A DNA stretch of 64,000 nt from Frigoriglobus tundricola (GTDB lineage: Bacteria; Planctomycetota; Planctomycetia; Gemmatales; Gemmataceae): NCBI RefSeq assembly GCF_013128195.2, contig NZ_CP053452.2, forward strand, positions 6,076,001 through 6,140,000. The letters are read 5' to 3'. The notes under the pieces were generated by a model. It was not told where the DNA came from, made no database searches, and worked only from the letters and a program-made list of their open reading frames with translations. Both the position numbers and the translations under genes were made by a program. This document shows, in pieces, positions 59,629 to 64,000 of the stretch. Every line of letters begins with the position of its first letter. The stretch's first letter is position 1.

Positions 59629-61050
59629 GTGACGACGTTCTCCTTCGATCACCTGCCCGTACCCGACATCCGCACCCCGCTGCCCGGACCGAACGGCGCG
59701 GAGCTGCTCGCACGCGACAAGCTGTACGTGTCGCCGTCGTACACCCCCGTGTACCCGCTGTTCGTGGAGCGCGGGAGCGGGGCCGTCGTTCGGGACGTGG
59801 ACGGCAACCTGTTCCTCGATTTCACCGCCGGCATCGCGGTGACCAGCACCGGCCACTGTCACCCCGAGGTGGTCGCGGCGATTCAGGACCAGGCCGCGAA
59901 GCTGCTCCACATGAGCGGCACCGACTTCTACTACCGGCCGCAAATCGACCTCGCGGAGCGGCTGGCGCGGGTCGCGCCCGGCCCGACCCCGAAGAAGGTG
60001 TTTTTCGCGAACAGCGGCGCGGAGGCGATCGAGGGCGCGCTGAAGCTCGCCCGCTGGCACACGAAGCGGAGCCGGGTGATCGCGTTCTTCGGCGCGTTCC
60101 ACGGCCGCACGTACGGGGCGATGTCGCTCAGCGGCTCGAAACTCGTCCACCGCCGCGGGTTCTCGCCGCTCGTGCCGGACGTTCACCACGTGAATTTGCC
60201 ACGCGCGTGTCCGGAAAGCGGGAGGGGGGGACGGGGGGAACCTGTGGGAGGTTCCACCCTCGAAAGCGGTACTTGTGTCGATCGGTGCCGGCTCATCGGC
60301 GAGATCGAAGACACGATCCTCAAACGGACCTGCCCGCCGGAAGAGGTGGCCGCGATCTTCGTCGAGCCGGTGCAGGGGGAGGGGGGCTACTATCCGCTCC
60401 CGCCGGGGTGCCTGCACGCGCTCCGCGCGCTGTGCGACCGGCACGGGATGCTGCTCGTCGTCGATGAAGTGCAGTCGGGCATGGGCCGCACCGGGAAGAT
60501 GTTCGCGGTGGAGCACTACGGCGTCGAGCCGGACATCATCTGTTCCGCCAAAGGGATCGCCAGCGGGATGCCGCTCGGGGCGATCATCGCGAAGGCGCAC
60601 GTGATGGACTGGCCGCCCGGCAGTCACGCCAGCACGTTCGGCGGCAACCCGGTGAGCTGCCGGGCGGCGCTCGCCACGATCGACCTGCTCGAACGCGAGT
60701 ACATGGCCAACGCGACCGCCCGCGGCGAGCAGCTCCGCGCCGGGCTCCGCGAGCTGTCGAAGAAGCACCCGAGTTTGACCGGCGTGCGCGGACTGGGCCT
60801 GATGACCGCGGTCGATCTGCCCTCCGCGGCGATGCGGGAGCGGGTGATTCAGACCGCCTTCCAGCGCGGGCTGCTCCTGCTCGGTTGCGGCGATACGGCC
60901 ATCCGCTTCTGTCCGCCGCTGTGCGTGTCCGCCGCCCAGGTGGACACAGCTCTCGCGCTGCTCGCCGGCGTGTTGGGCACCGTGGAACCGGCAAAAGCGC
61001 CGGCCGCGCCCGTCGGGGATCCGACCGAGGGGACGCCGACAGGGGCGTAG
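59629..61050 (+). CDS. Class III aminotransferase (acetylornithine/GABA type)
   Basis: A 473-residue PLP enzyme. FLDFTAGIAVTSTGHCHPEV, VFFANSGAEAIEGALKLAR, FHGRTYGAMSLSGS, IFVEPVQGEGGYYPLP, VVDEVQSGMGRTGK and the PLP-lysine segment SAKGIASGMPLGAI (Lys308) are all intact. It would use 2-oxoglutarate as amino acceptor with an omega-amino substrate. Between HHVNLP and LIGEIEDTI it carries a roughly 30-residue Gly/Arg/Ser/Cys-rich stretch (60200-60290), which is GC-repetitive at the DNA level and looks like an in-frame insertion. GTG 59629 has GGGGAGG six bases upstream. Confidence 0.92.
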   Translation: MTTFSFDHLPVPDIRTPLPGPNGAELLARDKLYVSPSYTPVYPLFVERGSGAVVRDVDGNLFLDFTAGIAVTSTGHCHPEVVAAIQDQAAKLLHMSGTDFYYRPQIDLAERLARVAPGPTPKKVFFANSGAEAIEGALKLARWHTKRSRVIAFFGAFHGRTYGAMSLSGSKLVHRRGFSPLVPDVHHVNLPRACPESGRGGRGEPVGGSTLESGTCVDRCRLIGEIEDTILKRTCPPEEVAAIFVEPVQGEGGYYPLPPGCLHALRALCDRHGMLLVVDEVQSGMGRTGKMFAVEHYGVEPDIICSAKGIASGMPLGAIIAKAHVMDWPPGSHASTFGGNPVSCRAALATIDLLEREYMANATARGEQLRAGLRELSKKHPSLTGVRGLGLMTAVDLPSAAMRERVIQTAFQRGLLLLGCGDTAIRFCPPLCVSAAQVDTALALLAGVLGTVEPAKAPAAPVGDPTEGTPTGA

Positions 61051-61059
61051 CAGAGCCTT

Positions 61060-61146
61060 AAGTTGTAAAGTCGCAAGTCGTAAAGTCCAATTCCGGATTG
61101 GGTTCGGTCTACGATTTTCGACTTTCGATTTTACGACGTGCGACTT
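61060..61146. repeat. Dispersed palindromic repeat, copy 2 (imperfect)
   Basis: The left arm is built from AAAGTCGCAAGTCGTAAAGTC (about 61067-61087) and the right arm from CGACTTTCGATTTTACGACG and GTGCGACTTC (about 61119-61146). The arms pair imperfectly. The same words form copy 1 at 52281-52367. It lies ten bases after the aminotransferase stop. Confidence 0.8.
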
Positions 61147-61248
61147 CGGAAGGAACCGACGGCCAAGCGCGGTAGCCTCTGGTGTCGTGGCCGGCGGTCG
61201 CGCACAATGGGGGCTGGCCTTTCCTATCCGCTGCCGAACGGAAGTGCC

Positions 61249-62508
61249 ATGTACCGCCTCGGACTCGTACTCGTGTTCGCGTGTCTGCACGGCACCGGGG
61301 GTGTGAGAGCGGCGCCTCCGAACCCGGACGATCTGGACGCGCCCGCGGAAATTCAAGTCAAGGCCCGGGCGCTGGTCCGGCAGTTGGGGAGCGAAGACTA
61401 CCAGGCCCGCGAGGACGCCCAATCGCAACTCGCGGACCTGGGCCGCTACGCCCGCCGGGCGCTGCTCGAAGGCGCGACCGCGAGCGCCGAACCGGAGGTC
61501 CGGTTCCGGTGCGGGCAACTCCTCCCCGCCGCCACGGCCCAGGACATCGCGGCCCGCATCGACACCTTCCTCGCCGACACGAAGGGCGAGTACGAGCACC
61601 ACCTGCCCGGGTGGAAGGCGTTCCGGGCGACCGTTCGGAGCGAGTGGGCGCTGCTCGGCCGGGTCGTCTGGTCGGACCGGGCGCTCGATACGGCCGCGCG
61701 GCAGGTGTTCGCGGACATGATCGCGGCCCCCGCCAACCGGCGGTTGCTCATGGCCGTGGACGGCTCGCGCGTCGAACTCGCGGACCTCGTCACCGCCCGC
61801 CGGCAGGCGTTTACCGGCCCCCGGGGCGTGCGGGGCGAGGTGCCCGCCGCCCCGCCGACGCTCGCGGACGTGACCGTGCTGCTCTTCGCCGAGAGCCGGG
61901 GCGGGTCACAGTACCTCCCGCGCCGCAGCCCCATCACGTACCTCATGAGCGAGTCGGGGTTCACGCGCGCGGCCGCGGACACGGATGAGAAGGGGCGGGT
62001 GTACCGGGCGGTAGCGGTCGCGTGGCTGAACACCCGGGACGAGCCGCGTGAAATGTACCAGGCGCTGACCGTGGCGGAGCAGCTCAACCTGACCGAACCG
62101 GCGTGCGAACTGGCCGCCCGGTTGCTCGCCATGCCCGGTGTCACGGCCGCGTACCGGGGCCGCGCCGCCAGCGAACTCGCCTCCATCGGTACTAAAAAGC
62201 ACATTCCCTTGCTGGACCGAGCGGCGACGGACGCGAGTGTCGTGTACTCGGTGCGCAAGCCGCCCTCACTGGACGGGAAAACCGAGGCGATCTACGAAAT
62301 CCAGGTCCGCGATCTCGCCCTCGCCGTTTCGATCCTGCTCGCCGAACAAAAATTGCAAGACTACGGCTTCACCGATCGTTACGGGGGTAACGCCCCCGCG
62401 GAGAAGCGCGCGTACACGTATTCGCGGTACTACTTCACGGACGACGACGCCCGTAAGCGTGCGCTCGCGAAGTGGGCGGACTGGCGGAAATCGCACGCCG
62501 CCGAGTAA
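61249..62508 (+). CDS. Secreted HEAT-like-repeat protein
   Basis: A 419-residue exported protein with signal peptide MYRLGLVLVFACLHGTGGVRA. Residues 35-100 hold the planctomycete-style HEAT-like unit (VRQLGSEDYQAREDAQSQLA, DLGRYARRALLEGATAS, PEVRFRCGQLL). The rest is helical, including YQALTVAEQLNLTEPACELA and a further repeat-like segment (about 290-330). No enzyme motif was seen. It probably acts as a periplasmic protein-protein interaction scaffold. ATG 61249 is chosen because it begins the signal peptide. Confidence 0.82.
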   Translation: MYRLGLVLVFACLHGTGGVRAAPPNPDDLDAPAEIQVKARALVRQLGSEDYQAREDAQSQLADLGRYARRALLEGATASAEPEVRFRCGQLLPAATAQDIAARIDTFLADTKGEYEHHLPGWKAFRATVRSEWALLGRVVWSDRALDTAARQVFADMIAAPANRRLLMAVDGSRVELADLVTARRQAFTGPRGVRGEVPAAPPTLADVTVLLFAESRGGSQYLPRRSPITYLMSESGFTRAAADTDEKGRVYRAVAVAWLNTRDEPREMYQALTVAEQLNLTEPACELAARLLAMPGVTAAYRGRAASELASIGTKKHIPLLDRAATDASVVYSVRKPPSLDGKTEAIYEIQVRDLALAVSILLAEQKLQDYGFTDRYGGNAPAEKRAYTYSRYYFTDDDARKRALAKWADWRKSHAAE

Positions 62509-62691
62509 GAAATCCCCCCGGCGCGTGAGGGCCGTTCCCCGCGCCAGCGCGTGCGGAACCGCCTGAAGTTCTGGTGCTTTTCGGCCCGAAACGGGCAGTT
62601 CGTCTGATCGTTGGAGCTACTCCGGTTTGACCCTGCACCGCTTCTGACTTACAACCTCTTCGGGCGGGCGCGCCGCCCGGAGGGTGCATTC

Positions 62692-63705
62692 ATGCCGACA
62701 GTTCTGGTCACGGGCGGGTGCGGGTTCATCGGCTCGAACTTCGTTCGCCACTTGCTCGCCACCGACCCGACCGCCGCGGTCATCAACCTCGACGCGCTCA
62801 CTTACGCCGGCAATCTGGCGAACCTCACGGACCTCTCCGGCAACGAGCGCTACACCTTCATCAAGGGCGACATCACCGACCGCGAGACCGTCCGGAACGC
62901 GATGGGGCGCGGCGTAACGGACGTGATCCACTTCGCGGCGGAAAGTCACGTCGACCGCAGCATCCAGGACAGCGGGCCGTTCCTGCGCACCAACGTCCTC
63001 GGCACGCAGGTGCTGCTCGACGCGGCCCGCGAGTTCAAGGTGAGCAAGTACGTTCAGGTGTCCACGGACGAGGTGTACGGCTCGCTCGGTGCCACCGGCC
63101 TGTTCACCGAGGAGACGCCGCTGCACCCGAACAGCCCGTACTCCGCGAGCAAGGCCGGCGCCGACCTGCTCGTGCAGGCGTACCAGCACACGTTCGGCCT
63201 GCCCGCCGTCATCACCCGGTGCTCGAACAACTACGGCCCGTACCAGTTCCCGGAAAAGCTGATCCCGCTGTTCGTCACGCGGTTGCTGAACGACGAGACC
63301 GTGCCCGTGTACGGCGACGGGCAGCAGGTCCGCGACTGGATTCACGTTCTCGATCACTGCCGCGGGGTGGAGGCGGCGTGGCGGCGCGGAAGGCCGGGCG
63401 AAGTGTACAACTTCGGCGGCCGGTGCGAGATGGCGAACCTCGACCTCACGCGCCTGTTGCTCCGCCTGCTCGAGAAGCCGGATACGCTGATTCAATACGT
63501 TGCCGACCGCTTGGGCCACGACCGGCGGTACGCGATCGACTGTACGAAGGCGGAGCGCGAACTCGGCTGGGCGCCGCAAGAGACGTTTGATGCGGGGCTG
63601 CGCGACACGATCGCGTGGTACCGGGCCAACGCCGCATGGGTCGCGGCGATCAAGAACAAGGACTACATGAGCTACTACGAAAAGCAGTACGGTTCCGTGA
63701 AGTAG
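62692..63705 (+). CDS. rfbB: dTDP-glucose 4,6-dehydratase
   Basis: A 337-residue extended short-chain dehydrogenase/reductase that converts dTDP-glucose to dTDP-4-keto-6-deoxyglucose, the second step to dTDP-rhamnose. TGGCGFIGSNFVRHLL binds NAD+, followed by HFAAESHVDRSI and VSTDEVYGSLG. The catalytic YSASKAG (Tyr-x3-Lys), SNNYGPYQFPEKLIPL and DWIHVLDHCRGV complete the RmlB signature. CGGAGGG lies seven bases before ATG 62692. The nucleotidyltransferase gene follows, separated by a palindromic repeat, so the two form a dTDP-sugar operon that can supply the exopolysaccharide locus. Confidence 0.95.
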   Translation: MPTVLVTGGCGFIGSNFVRHLLATDPTAAVINLDALTYAGNLANLTDLSGNERYTFIKGDITDRETVRNAMGRGVTDVIHFAAESHVDRSIQDSGPFLRTNVLGTQVLLDAAREFKVSKYVQVSTDEVYGSLGATGLFTEETPLHPNSPYSASKAGADLLVQAYQHTFGLPAVITRCSNNYGPYQFPEKLIPLFVTRLLNDETVPVYGDGQQVRDWIHVLDHCRGVEAAWRRGRPGEVYNFGGRCEMANLDLTRLLLRLLEKPDTLIQYVADRLGHDRRYAIDCTKAERELGWAPQETFDAGLRDTIAWYRANAAWVAAIKNKDYMSYYEKQYGSVK

Positions 63706-63816
63706 TCGAAAGTCACAAGGACGAGAGTCGTAACGCCCACCGCCGCGATCAGCGGCGCTCGAAGTTACGGCTTTTGGCTCTGTGGTCTTCGACGTGACGA
63801 CCTTCGACCCTACGAC
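63704..63816. repeat. Dispersed palindromic repeat, copy 3 (imperfect)
   Basis: Left arm GTCGAAAGTCACAAGG and GAGAGTCGTAAC (about 63706-63733) pairs imperfectly with GTTACGGCTTTTGGCTC and GACCTTCGACC (about 63764-63809). A GCCGCGATCAGCGGC hairpin lies at the centre. It has the same AGTCGTAA word style and gene-end position as copies 1 and 2. Confidence 0.65.
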
Positions 63817-63831
63817 ACCAGGACCAATCCC

Positions 63832-64000
63832 ATGTCTATTCGCGGCGTGATTCTGGCGGGCGGCAAGGGCACCCGCATGGGCGAACTGACGCGGGTGACG
63901 AACAAGCACCTGCTGCCGGTCGGCCCGTGGCCGATGGTGTACCACCCGCTCAAAAAGCTCACCGGGGCGGGGCTCCAGGAGGTCCTCCTCGTCTCCGGCA
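63832..64000 (+). CDS. rfbA: Glucose-1-phosphate thymidylyltransferase-type nucleotidyltransferase (cut by window edge)
   Basis: Only the first 56 residues are visible. VILAGGKGTRMGELTRVTNK is the nucleotide-binding signature of sugar-phosphate nucleotidylyltransferases, followed by HLLPVGPWPMVYHPLKKL with the conserved Lys and Pro residues of the RmlA family. It would make dTDP-glucose from dTTP and glucose-1-phosphate for the RfbB enzyme just upstream. The exact nucleotide specificity cannot be confirmed without the rest of the gene. Confidence 0.85.
   Translation, partial: MSIRGVILAGGKGTRMGELTRVTNKHLLPVGPWPMVYHPLKKLTGAGLQEVLLVSG

Noticed and set aside
1..64000. tRNA, rRNA and riboswitch genes
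   Set aside because: No cloverleaf-like CCA-end, rRNA signature or known riboswitch core was recognised by eye; this is not an exhaustive covariance search.

Overview
GC-rich (high-sixties percent by eye) chromosomal window that most resembles a planctomycete of the Gemmata group. The pointers are a giant secreted beta-helix protein with the planctomycete-type N-terminal motif RLEPLEPREVPA, HEAT-like and PQQ-propeller secreted proteins of planctomycete style, two-FHA and LarA-like proteins, and weak Shine-Dalgarno use. This assignment is inference from style; no database search was possible.

Layout. (1) 1-15.7 kb: an exopolysaccharide locus on the + strand. It holds six glycosyltransferase units (one frameshifted, one fused to a membrane O-acyltransferase), three left-handed beta-helix acetyltransferases, an AlgD-like nucleotide-sugar dehydrogenase, a deacetylase-like protein, a Wza-like export lipoprotein and a small secreted protein. 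Many genes overlap by ATGA or GTGA, so they are probably co-translated. (2) 15.8-16.9 kb: a two-FHA-domain protein on the - strand. (3) 17.7-22.4 kb: a 1563-residue surface protein made of a beta-helix, eight ~100-residue Ig-like repeats (300-bp DNA repeats) and an FG-GAP-like propeller. (4) 22.9-24.1 kb: an IS1-like insertion sequence whose two ORFs are joined by a +1 shift. (5) 24.5-37 kb: a three-gene NRPS/PKS cluster, A(Thr)-PCP; KS-AT-ACP-aminotransferase-C-A(Gly)-PCP; C-PCP-hexapeptide acyltransferase. It is followed on the - strand by a TIGR04325-like methyltransferase and a JmjC/cupin-like oxygenase. (6) 40-64 kb: mostly ordinary genes: dicarboxylate symporter, TreZ plus glycogen debranching enzyme, DksA-type zinc finger protein, Imm51-like protein, PQQ-propeller protein, SGNH hydrolase, XRE regulator, LolCDE-type ABC transporter, class IV aminotransferase, universal stress protein, YgfZ, LarA-like protein, aldehyde dehydrogenase, lipoprotein, class III aminotransferase, HEAT-like protein, RfbB and the start of RfbA.

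How the parts work together. The exopolysaccharide genes would build, oxidise, acylate and export a polymer, and RfbB/RfbA at the right edge supply dTDP-sugars. The NRPS/PKS line is the most distinctive system. Its adenylation pockets read as the canonical threonine code and a glycine-type code, and the embedded aminotransferase has no ketoreductase to compete with. This predicts a vicinal-diamine (3,4-diamino-5-hydroxyhexanoyl-type) unit joined to glycine. It ends in an unusual C-PCP-acyltransferase fusion with no thioesterase. That acyltransferase domain is a paralogue of the stand-alone enzyme at the left edge of the exopolysaccharide locus.

Sequence quality. Four single-base shifts in or beside homopolymers (two in a glycosyltransferase, one in the IS, one in the cupin-like gene) suggest residual assembly indels, so each should be confirmed before calling a pseudogene. 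The right third also holds dispersed palindromic intergenic repeats at gene ends.
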